A stretch of DNA of 64,000 nt from Anthopleura xanthogrammica. Taxonomy: Eukaryota; Cnidaria; Anthozoa; Actiniaria; Actiniidae. A model generated the notes under the pieces. It did not search any database. It was given only the letters and a program-made list of their open reading frames with translations, and was not told the origin of the DNA. A program made the translations under genes and the position numbers. Of this stretch, positions 46,105 to 57,819 are shown in pieces. The stretch lies in assembly GCA_964019055.1 (NCBI GenBank), contig OZ025211.1:9430400-9494399 (forward strand), given 5' to 3'. How positions within the stretch are numbered: position 1 is the first letter of the stretch; the number at the start of each line of letters is the position of its first letter.

Positions 46105-46604
46105 TCTGGTGTCTAAACGCTGATTATATTGATTTTGTCCATGAACCTTGATTTCATTTTGATGACCAAGGCCTAGCTAGCCTTTGCTTTCATTTGCATC
46201 TTTGTTTGGATCATTATTTTCCAAAGCAGATATAGCAATCTCGTCTACCTCGAATAGAAATTTCAAAAGACAATGTCGGTCGCCGGGAGATCTAAAATTG
46301 GGAATCTGAGACAAAACAGAACTTTTGTGTTTTTATGTTTTCTGGCTAAAATAAGTAGTTTACATTCACGCCTCAAAGGTCAAGCTTAATATTCCAATCT
46401 AGATCTAAAAGCCGGCCACGTTGTTTGCCGGGCTGTGAATATATTACATTTTGAAGCGGGTTACTCGTTCTCATGTTCTTCGAGAAATAGGTGTCCCCCT
46501 TAACGACTTCAATGTCCACTTCAGATATTCCAGTCGGTGTGTTCAGAGACATTTGATGGGAAGTGGATCTTTTCAAATATTCACCCTCATTCACAGACTG
46601 CTAT
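46105..46604 (-). pseudogene. Remnant of the 3' end of the convergent acidic-protein gene
   Basis: On the minus strand this decayed segment matches the end of the intact gene at 49216-50106. EYLKRSTSHQMS is followed by GISEVDIEVVK, against EYLKSSKTHQMS and GISEVDIEVIK. Frameshifts follow, although 3' flank similarity (TCTGGTGTCTAAACG) persists. The match stops at about 46604, where sequence like the myosin intron at 39849 begins. Confidence 0.8.
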
Positions 46605-48620
46605 TTTCGATATTTTCAATTTCAGCACTTACAATGTCTAGCGGGTGCATTTCTATTTTTCTCTGAATCTGTTTTTTTTTCATATTATCGTCGACCCATT
46701 TTGTTCTTCTTTTAAAATGAAATTTGCATATTTGCTTCTACCATTGAGCAAAGATTACGTTTACTAATCAACTAATATCAAAAAGACAGCGTTGGTTTGA
46801 AGCGGGTACATTGCAACTAGATATTCATTTTCACAATGGTGGATCCATGGATGGTCATAAGTCCTATCTTCTCTGTCCATTTTACCTACTTTCTAACATA
46901 TATAATTCTCTTCACTTGCTCTGTGGTTTTAGCTGCCATACTGATTCAAAGGTTTTATCGATGTACAGAAAGAGGAGGAGAAAAAGTGAGACAAAAGGAC
47001 ATTGATCAAAAGTTTCAAGGTATTATTCACTTTGTATCTTCTTGACCACACTGTATTTCTTTGGTCATACAATGCGGTTTTTTTTTTATTTATTTATTTT
47101 TTATTCTGTAAGAATTTTTAAAGTCTTTAAGAATCTATTGCATGGGTTTTTTCATTGATTGAAAACATTCCTTTAACGCAAACATATAGTGCTAATACCA
47201 GCTAAGTATCATTCTTTTTTTTTGAGTCAGAATTTTTGAAATGTCAAAAACGAGGGTGGCACCATAGCCAGTGGTTAACAAAAGAGTGCCCCCCGTTCCA
47301 TGTTCGAATTGGAATTTAGATTTTTTTTTTATTTTTTTTTTGGAGGGAGGAAAACTGGAGAACCCAGAGAATACCCCTCGAAGCACAGAAGAAAACCAAC
47401 ATGGAACTCTAGATCTACTTGCATATGATGGCGAGTATATAGAGATTATCAGATGTTAAGAGCTTGATATCGTTTTCATTCACGAGTTTCCCGTATCATG
47501 TCGCGAACGAGCGAGTCCGCGACCGTTTACCGTGACACTGAGTTGTTATTCACGGCTTTAATTCACGGATATCGACCCTAAATGTGTAATAAAAGAATTA
47601 CAGTTTTCTCCATTTAAGACCGCTTCACTCATTCCCGAATTCTCATTCGTTTTAGATTAAAATATCTTGAAGTTTATTGCAAAAGAAAACAAATGCAGAA
47701 AATGCCATGTAGTCTAAAAACGTAGGCAAAACAGTGAATACGTTAAAGTGAGGGCCACTTAATTGGATACTGATTGTTCCTTACTGAAGTAAATATAACG
47801 ATGAATATAGATGACTTTCAAGAGCTACTCTCCCAAACACTCTCCAGGCACTTTAAGCACAATCAAGAAAATTTGGGGTAAAATCTAAGCGAACAATAGA
47901 GCTGAATTTAGATGCTACAATACTGATAATTTTTAGCTTCTGGTGAGTGTAGTAGTGTCGTCCTCTATTTTCTTCGTCCTTTCTTTTCTCATCCTTGTCC
48001 TCTTTTTCTTCCGATACGCTCTTCCTGTATCATATGCTTCCTCATCTTCCCTCTTGCCCCTCTTTCTTTCACCTTTCTCCTCTTCCTCCTTTAAATGTAT
48101 TCATCAAAATCTCTACTTTTTTCTCTAGAACAAGAACCGTCGACAAACTCCAAAATACATCACCGCAGTAGCAAAAGCAACACCAGCCCCAATTTCTAGC
48201 TCACCGATTCCAAAATCTTCTCCTCCGAGGCCACCACCACCACGACCACCTCTTTCTACTTCTCCTACGCCCGTAGCTACACAAGCGGAGATTTCTTCAC
48301 CACAGCCACCGCCACCACCACCTCCTATGCCTAGGAAATCTCCACCTTCAACGCCTCCACCGCCCCTCTCAGTTCTTCAAATGCAAGCCAAATACCACCG
48401 ACTCTGCAAATGTAAATGGATCCCCAGGTTCTTCCCTTCCCCTCAGTCAGGGGCAAGTAGCTTTAGTCCTCCTCCTCCTCCTCCTCCTCCTCCTCCTCCT
48501 CCTCCTCCTCCTCCTCCACCACCACCACCACCACCACCACCCCTTCCACCTCTAAAGTGAGGCTAGTTAATTCAATATACTGTAAACACTATTGCAAGAG
48601 TGAAAGTAATAACATATAAG
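46605..48620 (+). pseudogene. Decayed partial duplicate of the myosin 3' region
   Basis: Homologous pieces appear in order. The intron before the second IQ exon (46605-46930, like 39849-40111) is followed by an IQ exon copy at about 46932-47019 that is still open (AILIQRFYRCTERG). Intronic sequence, including the SINE piece, comes next. A jump over the TH1 exons then leads to the pyrimidine tract before the ZU5 exon (like 42760-42925). A jump over ZU5 leads into the Pro-rich tail (48130-48560) and 3' UTR. The tail copy has frameshifts and stops in the original frame, and its CCTCCT run is expanded. It is unlikely to make a myosin tail, although the IQ copy keeps splice sites. Confidence 0.85.
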
Positions 48621-49215
48621 ATGTCTTATCGTCAATAAAGTAATTGTGAAGAACTTTTTTTTCCCTTCACCTAACATACCGTTATAATCTACTGATAGCC
48701 GCGAGCATCATATAATATCCGCTCTCTAAATAACTCCAAAAACTACTCGATATCAATAATTTTTTACTTCGATCGAAATAGCAATAATCGCGAAAGGAAA
48801 ATGCGTTGCTGTGTTACTTAGATAGCGATATAATAGATCTACAAACTAGTAGAACTGACTATAACCGCCTTTTTCGTCCGTGGTGAGGGGGGGGGGGGGA
48901 GGATTAGACATATTTTATACACTGCATAATGTACAATACATAATGTTCAATGATATTCAAATATTCTGCGTAACGCATGAAGATGAACACTGTTTACGTT
49001 TTAAAACCAATTTGACAACAACAAAAAATGACCTATACTTAAAAATTTTAAAAAGTAATAAATATAAAAAGAATTTTAATTCTTAAAAAATAAGCGTGCT
49101 GGAATCAACCAGTATTATAATATTCTTGCTGGTGTCTAAACGATTATATTAGATTCTTTTCTTGAATTTAATGTTGATGAGTAAGGTTCATCTTTTAATG
49201 ACAAAATTGATCCTC

Positions 49216-50106
49216 TCATGAGTTAGCTTTTGCTTCAGTCAGATCATTCTCTTCTGAAGCAGATATTTCAAACTCCTCTATCTTATATAAAAATTCTTTA
49301 ATGACTTCGATGTCCACTTCAGAAATTCCAATCAGTTTATCCTGAGACATTTGATGAGTTTTGGAGCTTTTCAAATATTCATCGTCCTTCTCAGACTCCA
49401 CTGTATTTGTCGTCAATGAGTCTCTAATATTTTTCTCAGAATCGTTAGATGGGGAAGCATTATCGATTTCTCCAGTCTGGTTCAGAACAGAATCAGTGAC
49501 CTTATTATAATCGTTGAATGATTCGTCCTCAACTTCCTTGATTGTGTTGGCTACAATCTCCGAAGCAACGCAAGCTACAGCGGCTACTTTTTCGTTATAA
49601 AATGAAGTAGTTTCCACCCTATCATCTAGTGAAAATTCTACAGGAGGTGATGTATTTTGGCTAGTATTACGTAATTCGTCATGCACTGATTTTTTCTTGG
49701 CAGCAGTTGATGACATGACGGAGTTATTGTTAGCATAACAATAAGGAAAGCCGTCCTGAAGTGAAGAATTTTCTCCATTTCTTCCACATACTTGATAATC
49801 ATCATCATCGTCATCTTCTTCTGCTTCTATGGATTTCAAAACATCACATACCAAGTCAACAGCTGTCTGCGATAGTTGGTCTTTCTCCCCAGGAAAAACT
49901 GGCTTAGATGGAACATCTATGTTCCTATGATCTAAGATATTCTTCTTCTTCTTTCGTTTTTTCTTTGACGCACTTCTATCAGATGAAGAGCAGCTGTTGC
50001 ATATTTTGTCATTGTTTTCGAGGCAGCTCCCTTTGGTCAGGCTTTCCTTTGAATTATATTCTTTATGCGTTTTTTTCTTGCCAGAAGAACCACGGGCATT
50101 TATCAT
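49216..50106 (-). CDS. Acidic protein with AKAP-like amphipathic helices, 296 aa, unrecognised
   Basis: A single open exon is read from ATG at 50106 to TAG at 49216. I do not recognise a family. Visible features are a Lys-rich block SKKKRKKKK (48-56) that could be a nuclear signal, a poly-Asp stretch (98-103), and three predicted amphipathic helices: TAVDLVCDVLKSIE (81-94), VASEIVANTIKEVE (180-193) and VDIEVIKEFLYKIEEF (264-279). The second resembles the PKA RII-binding helix of Ht31-type anchoring proteins (AASRIVDAVIEQV pattern). A remnant copy of its 3' end lies at 46105-46604. It converges with the myosin gene. An upstream exon is possible because the frame is open to an acceptor-like TAG 15 bases before the ATG. 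Confidence 0.7.
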   Translation of the reverse strand: MINARGSSGKKKTHKEYNSKESLTKGSCLENNDKICNSCSSSDRSASKKKRKKKKNILDHRNIDVPSKPVFPGEKDQLSQTAVDLVCDVLKSIEAEEDDDDDDYQVCGRNGENSSLQDGFPYCYANNNSVMSSTAAKKKSVHDELRNTSQNTSPPVEFSLDDRVETTSFYNEKVAAVACVASEIVANTIKEVEDESFNDYNKVTDSVLNQTGEIDNASPSNDSEKNIRDSLTTNTVESEKDDEYLKSSKTHQMSQDKLIGISEVDIEVIKEFLYKIEEFEISASEENDLTEAKANS

Positions 50107-51630
50107 TTTGCCCTTAAAAGACTACGAGAAAAAATCATCAATCATGAGTTCAAATAAACTAGTTATAAATGAACATGTCCAAATATGAAGGCCTCTTAAT
50201 TAATCCTTAAGTTAAAATCAATTTCTTTAGAACTTTACCTTCATGTCTTGTGTGGGTGCTATCTATTTTTAACTTAGGATTGCGATTTTCACTCATGAAT
50301 TACTTATAAGCAATCTCGAAACCTTAGGAAATGACTTTTATGACGAAATGAAACGTCAAGCTGAAATGCGCGCGCGCGTACCGCACGCGTGTCAAAGCCA
50401 AAAGATGCGTTAATTATATTAATGACGTTAAGGTGACTGACTACAGTACTTTAGCAAGGAGTAATTAGAACATTTTCTTAGAAAGCTATCTCATACAGAA
50501 TTTAACGCTGATTCCGAAAATGAAAAGAAAAATGGGTGTCCCGAGCTCGTTTTCGAGATAATGAATTTTGAATATTATCATCTTGACAAGTTTTCGAAAG
50601 AAAAATCGTGGAAACCAACTGAAGATATTTGCACCAAAAAATCATACCTTGAAAACTAGAAAAGCTATGGAAGTAATTTTCTTAGGATATCTCCTTAAAA
50701 CATTAAATTGAAAGTTCAAAAGTAGTCAGTCATCTTAATGAAATAACATGATTATGAAAGTTAAGTTTTGTGGAAGGACACCAAGAAAAGTGCCCCCGGT
50801 TGTAAAAATATTAAAACCACGTCAACTAAAAAAATGGTATTTACCATGCAAGTGAAATGAATTGATTAAACAACGGCAGATTTCTAGGAAATGGTCGAGA
50901 GGTGTGATAAAAGTTGGCTTTTAAATATACAAAAAGTTGAACTAATAAAAATCTATTTCGCGCAAGTGGTTGTTAGTGTTTTTAAAACAAGCCTTTCAGC
51001 TAGTGCAGCTGCCTATAAGTATGGTACATTTTGGGCAATTCGTCAATAAAAGGTCGTTTGATAAAAAAAATTTAAAAAAATGGTACTATACATTATGGGC
51101 ACTTTCGACAACTCCAACCACTGAATAGTCGTTTGGTTTGATAAATACGTGACTTTAAATCGCAGTTGCCATGGTATTTCGTGCAAGTGATGATATCAGG
51201 ACCAGGTGTCGAGATAATAAAAATGAAAGCGTTATCACTTAGACATTGAAAGTAATTTCCTTGGCTGGAACATCAGGGTGTGTACACAGAACCCGAAGCA
51301 AGTGGTCAGTATTTTTACTGTCAATTGTTTCAGAAGTCATCAAATACCAGTGTAAATGAGATATACTTAAAATGCCCCTGTCGGTTTAATAAAGTCAAAT
51401 CAATCTTCAAGATATGAAAGTGCCATGTAATATCCGTTACAGACATATAATTTTAATTCCAGGAGCTTACCCTAACCAGACAAAAGCCTCGAAGTGATAA
51501 GCCTCAAAAGACATCGAAAAAATACCTAGCGTTGGGTTATTTAATTACATCTTCGGGAAAGAAAATTCGCAGCTCAAGACAGACAATTGTCCAACTTCAA
51601 TGCATAGTACACCAGCCTTTAAAATACGAA
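50107..51630. other. Spacer between divergent genes
   Basis: This separates the minus-strand acidic-protein gene from the plus-strand GPCR, so it probably holds both promoters. A minus-strand ATG at 50296-50294 begins a 19-codon open exon ending in a GTAAAG donor, but its phase does not fit the next exon. CGCGCGCG occurs near 50370. No repeat family was recognised. Confidence 0.45.
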
Positions 51631-53388
51631 ATGATGAGCTATAATCTTCCACGAAACCTTGTTTTAAGAATTTTGGTGGTTCTTTTTTGTTGGTCGCCAA
51701 CTTGGTCGTCGCCAGTGAATGGTAATGGTAGCGAAAGAAATATCAGTAACACAACTGGTGCTTCCACTACAAATTGTAAGTAACAGAAATGTCATCGAAA
51801 CTAGAGTTTATTTTATGGGAAAAAACAGGAGTGGGATTGTTTACCATCATGCAACAAAGGGAAGGCGAATAAGAAAAACTGATTTTTGCTTAAGATATTC
51901 GTATGAACAGGAAGCTACGATCCTTGTTCAAGGTTTCCTGAGGAAGATGTCATTCAATGCAAGAAAAAATGATGGTTTTTCGCAATGGAATGAAAATTTT
52001 ATACCAAGAATTTAAGTTGGATTTCTTTCCTCTGTTTACCGCAGTCGTCGATTATTTTATATGGTATACGTATAACATTTAATTTATTGGTTCTAGCAAA
52101 AAGATTTTTGAACTGGCATAGAAACCCAGTTGATTTTCATCTGATAAAATTAAGTGTTTTTTTACGGTTTTTCTCTAAACCAGACTTTTTGACAGTCATG
52201 TTAGCAGGTTACTTTTAAAGTGTATTTTATACTCGTTAATTAACGACATTTATCTGATTCAATCAGATAAGTCCTCTACTTAGCTTAGTATGAGCTCTGT
52301 GAATGTTATCTAATGCCATAAAAAATAATGTTAAGGTACGATGAAGTTATGACATAAAGTCTATCCTATCAACAGCATCATCAAGAGAAAAAGACGAATA
52401 TGGCACTTCTACTTGGGACATTGCACTGACAGTAGGATTCATAATGACATTTCTGGTCTCGTTGCTTGGCAACAGTCTGGTCATTCACGTGGTACGGACC
52501 ACACCCTCCATGTATACGTCTGTCAATCTGTACATTGCAAATATGGCTTTTTCAGATATCATCTCAGCTACAGTCTGTACGCCAATGTCATTAAAGATGC
52601 TCTTCAACGAGTATTCCTGGATCGATGGGTTGATCGGATTGGTACTTTGTAGATTCGTATTTTTCCTGTTCTATTCTTCTTTCACCTGTTCTACGTTCAA
52701 CCTCGTTGCCATAGCAGTAGACAGATATCTGGCTGTCACTAAGCCACTTTATCGCTACTCATTCAGGACGGTAAAGATCAATATTGCTGTAATTTGGTCT
52801 GCGAGTTCAATTCTATCTATTCCCATCATATGTGGATACGTCAATACACTTGAGCATAGTGAAATTGCGACAACATGTTATGACTTTGATCGTAACGAGG
52901 CTTACAAAGTTGGCGTGACAATCATGGCGTTACTCTGTTACATAATACCACTTCTCTGTGCCACGATATTGTACACCATGACAGGATGCAGGCTACGCAT
53001 GCGTACCAAATCCAACATTGGTTGTCACTCTCTACGAAGGCAAATCCAAGCCAAAGAGTCTGCTTTCAAAGCGACAAAAATGATGGTGACTATCATCGTA
53101 GTCTTTGCCCTGTGTTGGGCGCCGTTTTTCACCTATCATGTAACTAAAGGCTGGTACAATGACCGTCTGTGGCGCATATTCAAATGGTATTACAGACCTC
53201 TGTGCTTCCTTTTAGCGTCAACAAACGGTGCACTCAACCCTTGCCTTTATCTGTTGTTCAACAGTAATTTTAGAAATGGTTTCGAGAAGGCTTTACTTTG
53301 CTGTAAAGACAGGAGACAAAGAAGTATGAGCTTTGAGTTACGATCAATGCAAGGAAGACAGCGCACAACAACTACCGTGAGCCAGTGA
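51631..53388 (+). CDS. Class A (peptide receptor-like) GPCR with signal peptide exon, 385 aa
   Basis: Exon 1 is 51631-51775 and exon 2 is 52376-53388; they join in phase (T/CA giving Ser) to 386 codons including the stop. Exon 1 encodes a hydrophobic signal peptide (LVLRILVVLFCW) and an N-terminal ectodomain with N-glycosylation sites (NGS, NIS, NTT). Exon 2 has all class A marks: GNSLV in TM1, ANMAFSD in TM2, TM3 Cys (about 140) and ECL2 Cys (about 216), DRY (164-166), CWAP in TM6 (295-298) and NPCLY in TM7 (336-340). A Cys pair follows TM7. The pattern is closest to neuropeptide-type rhodopsin receptors; the ligand is unknown. Starting at the ATG at 52444 instead would cut off part of TM1. 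Confidence 0.88.
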
Positions 53389-54442
53389 AATGTGAAAAAG
53401 CAAAACTTATTTTAATCTTTAATCTCTTAAAACCGACAGTGAAGATCATGCTAAGAGAAAAAGACTTTGGAGTCAAAAAGGAGTACAGTGTCAGCACAGT
53501 TTCGTCTTTTCTGCGACTCCATTTCCAGGTGCAGCACGTTTTCAATCTTTTATGTTGGCCTTCGTCTACAACATGTACAGTCTGAGGTTTGAAACCTTTG
53601 AGTCACAGAATTTAAAAACATATAGAAATCTAGAAGAAATATGTATTATGTCGACCTCGCACACAAAAACATCGAGCTCATTCCTTGTTCGTTATCTTCA
53701 ATACTCAATAAATAAATGTTACTGACAATGATAAAAGAAACATATCATTGATTTACGTTCCAGCTTTCATATTCTCAATAGATTGTTCAAACTATATATC
53801 CTTTAAATCCTTACTGACAAGTCAGCTAATGCGAAACCTTTCCCAGTATTAAAGGACATGTACTTCCCTCGAGTATTATTTCTGTGTTTACCGGTAACAA
53901 TTTTGAAGACGCACGAGAAACTCAGAGATGACACCTTGCAAAACATTACGTTCAAACTGATGAAAAAATGTTAACTCTGAAAAGGATGATAAAACACTTA
54001 ATTTTGTTTTTAAGAGGATTGCATTTTAAATCATCTTAAAAAGCGCGAAAGGAATAATGACGGTAAACATTGTGTTTCAATTAATTACGAAAAAGTAAAC
54101 GTTCATTAAAAATGAGGAAATTGTGGAAATACTATTTACTTTGCTAACTCCAATATTGAAAAGCAAACTAGAGCTCATTGTAAAATGAAATTAAAACTTC
54201 ATGTTTATTCGTTTCCAATAATGAAAAATAAATGCAATGCTTTTTGGTTTTTTTTGATGATGACGATGATGATGATGATGATGACGACGACGACAATGAT
54301 GATGATGTTGATGAACAATGGAAAACAGTTTTGATGTGCAAAGCTTATGGCAGCAAGTAACTATCGTTTTATTTCGGCAAGATTCTAATAAACAAATAAA
54401 TATTGATGGTTATAATAATATTAAATGCCCGTTAAATTCCTA

Positions 54443-54488
<46 letters not shown>

Positions 54489-55387
54489 GATATCGTTGTT
54501 GTTAATATTGTTATTATTGCTATTATGATTATTATTAATAATTATTATAATTATCCTTAATATTATCTCTCTTTAATACACATCATTCATTTTCTTATTA
54601 TCATTATTATTATTACTATTATCATTATTATTATTACTATTATTATTAATAATATCATTACACAAAGATTTATTATTTTAAATTCCATACGTTCTTATTA
54701 TTATATTGTATTGTAAAGCGCATTAGATCATATCCAAATGTATAAAGCGCTATATAAGTATTAAATTTATTTATTTATTTATATAAGTACCAATACTTAT
54801 TATTATTCAAATATCAGTTGTCAAATAAATTATTATCTTACCAAAAAAAAATTTTAATTATTATTTGTTATTATTAGTGTTATTATTTCCTTTTAATCTG
54901 GCTTAATCTTTCATGCTCATATCATGCTTTTTGATTTAAAAAAAAACTAAAAAAAAGAAGTTATTCAATATTGTATCAAATTTTTAGGAACTTTTTTTAG
55001 AAAGATTTGTTTATTTACAACAACATTTTCAATTTTGAATTTTTATTTTAGTTAGCTTAGCGGGGTTCTTCATTTCCTCCAATTTTTTTTCTGGTAATTA
55101 GGTAAAATTTGAATTATAGTTTAAGTCTTATTACGGGTCTACAATTGCTAAGCATGGAGGATTCTAACTGTTTAATAAAACAATGGAACGACTTACAAAA
55201 TTGATATTTATATGACAACAAATGAGCAAAACCAGATGGCTTTTTGTGTATGCATTAGTTAAATTCCCACAAGTAGCAAGTAAGAAGACATTTGTAAACA
55301 GTGAGATGAATCGTGGCTTTAACTTGGTAATTTTGTAATTTCTTGGCACGGTAGTGAATGGTACGATTTTTGGCAGAACAACTTAAG
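53389..55387. other. Spacer with microsatellites
   Basis: A polyadenylation signal AATAAA near 53710 could serve the preceding GPCR. GAT/GAC triplets occupy 54255-54310 and TTA/ATT triplets about 54445-54490 and 54595-54660. A retroposon-like tail (GTAAAGCGCATTAGATCATA, then GCGCTATATAAG) is at 54710-54785. No gene is supported. Confidence 0.6.
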
Positions 55388-56374
55388 ATGAAGTACTCTT
55401 GTTTTTTCGGTTCCATTGGGTTTAATGGACAAGATTATCGACTAGTGATTCTGTCATTTTACGCGATTACAGGAATACCTGCAATCATCCTCAATTCTCT
55501 TGTTCTTTATTCAATCTGGAAGACACCTCTTTTACACAAGCCTTCCTACGTCCTGCTTGCAAGCCTTGCCTTGTCGGATCTTCTTAATGCATCGATTGGA
55601 CAATATTCATTGGTCTTGACAAACATTGTTGCTTTGAAGCATTGGAATAGCACACTATTCTGTTATTCGTGGATAGGCGGTCGTGCCTTTTGCTACTGGA
55701 TGGCTTCAGTGTCACTCTATACTATGGCAATAGTCAGCATCGACCGTCTACTCGCCATTAAAAAGAAAACACGATATCGCAGCATTGTAACGATGAAGCG
55801 AATCATCATCATCGTTGTCGAATTTTGGATCAAAACGCTTGCAATACTTTTGTTTTTTCTTTTTAATCTCAAAATCGATGGAAATCTGTTTGTATACTTG
55901 TCTTTTCTTGGAACTGTTATATTCCTGATGCTGTTAACAATAACCATAAGTTATTCTCTAGCTTATTACTACTTGAAAAAGGCAACACACTCTGTGTCGC
56001 CAAACCATGGTTCAAGCACGTCGGCTGCGAACACGGACATTAATGTGGCCAAGTATCGGAAATCACTGAACACGATGTTGTTTATATTTGTGGTCCTCAT
56101 TTTGTTCTATCTTCCATATGTAACATCTGCTATTGCTTCTGCAGTTGTTTTGGCTTCGAATAAAGAACCCGCCAGAAGAGAAACCAAGGATATGATTTAC
56201 CAGTTCTTAGCTTCGTGTGAGTTGATTGCTTTTGTGAACTCTACTGTTAATCCTCTGATGTACCTATGGCGTATGAGAGACATTCGTCAAGCAGTAGCAA
56301 CAGTAGTAAAAGGAATATTTCCACTTAAACGTTTGACAACAGAAAACACAGTTTCCAACCAAGACCTTACGTAA
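55388..56374 (+). CDS. Class A GPCR, intronless, founder-like member of local family (328 aa)
   Basis: An in-frame ATG also exists at 55358. I choose 55388 because the protein then begins MKYSCFFG, matching MNYSCFFG of the two paralogues downstream. Seven membrane segments are visible. TM1 has LNSLVLYSIW, TM2 ASLALSDLLNA, the end of TM3 SIDRLLAI (DRL for DRY), TM6 LFYLPYV without CWxP, and TM7 NPLMYLWRMRDIRQA. It belongs with lineage-specific rhodopsin-like receptors; the ligand is unknown. AATAAA lies near 56486. Parts of the coding sequence are nearly identical to the paralogues at 59412 and 62410, while others differ strongly. Confidence 0.88.
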   Translation: MKYSCFFGSIGFNGQDYRLVILSFYAITGIPAIILNSLVLYSIWKTPLLHKPSYVLLASLALSDLLNASIGQYSLVLTNIVALKHWNSTLFCYSWIGGRAFCYWMASVSLYTMAIVSIDRLLAIKKKTRYRSIVTMKRIIIIVVEFWIKTLAILLFFLFNLKIDGNLFVYLSFLGTVIFLMLLTITISYSLAYYYLKKATHSVSPNHGSSTSAANTDINVAKYRKSLNTMLFIFVVLILFYLPYVTSAIASAVVLASNKEPARRETKDMIYQFLASCELIAFVNSTVNPLMYLWRMRDIRQAVATVVKGIFPLKRLTTENTVSNQDLT

Positions 56375-56489
56375 TAAGACGAAAATATAGTAGAGCCTTA
56401 TAATCTTAAAATACTTGGGAAAAAAACTCGAGAAAAACTTGCATCTATATTACAGTCACCACAATTGTACATATATAATTAACAAATAA

Positions 56490-56708
56490 AACAGCTTTTT
56501 TTGATCCCCTGCAATACCGTCTACCTAAGTCGCCTTTGTTTATTGGAGGGTGCCCTATAGAGTCTGCACAAACTTTCAAGCTTCTGGGTGTCTATTTCGG
56601 TAGTGATCTTAAGTTGTCAAAACATTGTGAATACATTATTAAGAAAGCTTCAAAACGTTTGTATATCCTTCGCTAACTGCGCAAGGCTGGTTATGGTACT
56701 AAAGATCT

Positions 56709-56767
<59 letters not shown>

Positions 56768-57400
56768 TAATAATAACTTTATTAACGTGTCTAGGTATTT
56801 AGTTTATACAACTAATTGGGGACACTAAAAAAAATATATAGAAAAAATGAATATATATTAACATAGAATAATAAGTAGTAAAATTTAAAATCTATATCTA
56901 ATATTAAATCTATTTATATCTAAATATTAAACTAAGCTAGGTTAAGAATATCTAATAAAATATATATATCAATAAAAATAGTAAAATTGATGTTATTGAT
57001 GTGTACTGCAGTTTGATTAGACAAATTATGGAGTACGCCGTGCCAGTTTGGGCTTCATTGCCATTGTACCTCAGTGACGAGATTGAATCTGTACAACAAA
57101 GAGCTTTGAGGATTATTTTCAGTGGCCTGTATTCTGGCTATGCTAGCTGCCTTGATGAAGCTTAACTTCTAACCCTGTGTCAGAGGAGAATAAAAATTTG
57201 CACGGAATTTAATTGTTAAAATCAATAAGAACATTGGTTATTTAAAATACATTCTCACAACCTCGTAATGTTAACCATCACCGATATAATTAAAGATCTG
57301 GAAGTGCTAATTGTAGTTCATCCACAACTAAAAAACTAAGAGACTGAGCCAAATTGTTACAAGGAAATATCCTATTACTTAAGAACTCTCATTTTGTATG
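56490..57400 (+). pseudogene. Degenerate non-LTR retrotransposon reverse transcriptase fragment
   Basis: Translations give two broken pieces typical of the RT C-terminal end of LINEs. The first is FKLLGVYFGSDLKLSKHC with KKASKRLYIL (about 56570-56700). The second is LIRQIMEYAVPVWASLP with EIESVQQRALRIIF (about 57010-57120). They are separated by an (ATA)n run and AT-rich sequence at 56710-57000 and interrupted by stops. It is inactive. CR1/L2/jockey-type affinity is a guess. Confidence 0.75.
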
Positions 57401-57819
57401 CTGCTATGAATATGAATAACTCGAACACTTGAACCTAAATATTTATTCATAGCTTATAATACATATTACATTCCATGTATATAATGCCCTTTATCCATTA
57501 GACAACTTAGTTATTCAGTTATTCAGGTTTATTTCACGGTTTTTTTTTTTCTATTTTGATGTGTAATTGTATTTTTTATGTATTTTTATATATTTTTGTT
57601 AGGCTGGTCTTAGCATGGGACTTCTTGTCCTGTTGATCATGCCTTCAACTGGTTTCAAATCAAAGTTGTAAAGCAGATAAAATAAATAAATAAATAAAAA
57701 ATAAATATATGTATACAAGTATATAATTTTATGACGTGTAATTTCCCGCAATTCAGTTTTTCTGCCATGGGTATTTATTAAAGCATCATTATAGCTTTTC
57801 CCGCCCCCAGTTCTCGACC

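Noticed and set aside
45591..49215. A missing SH3 exon for the myosin tail
   Set aside because: No ALYDY-like or other SH3 pattern was seen in any frame downstream; the coding tail ends in a stop with polyadenylation signals.
50239..50296. A first exon for the minus-strand acidic protein (ATG at 50296, GTAAAG donor)
   Set aside because: It ends in phase 1, while the acceptors upstream of 50106 need phase 0 to keep the frame. Not included without transcript data.
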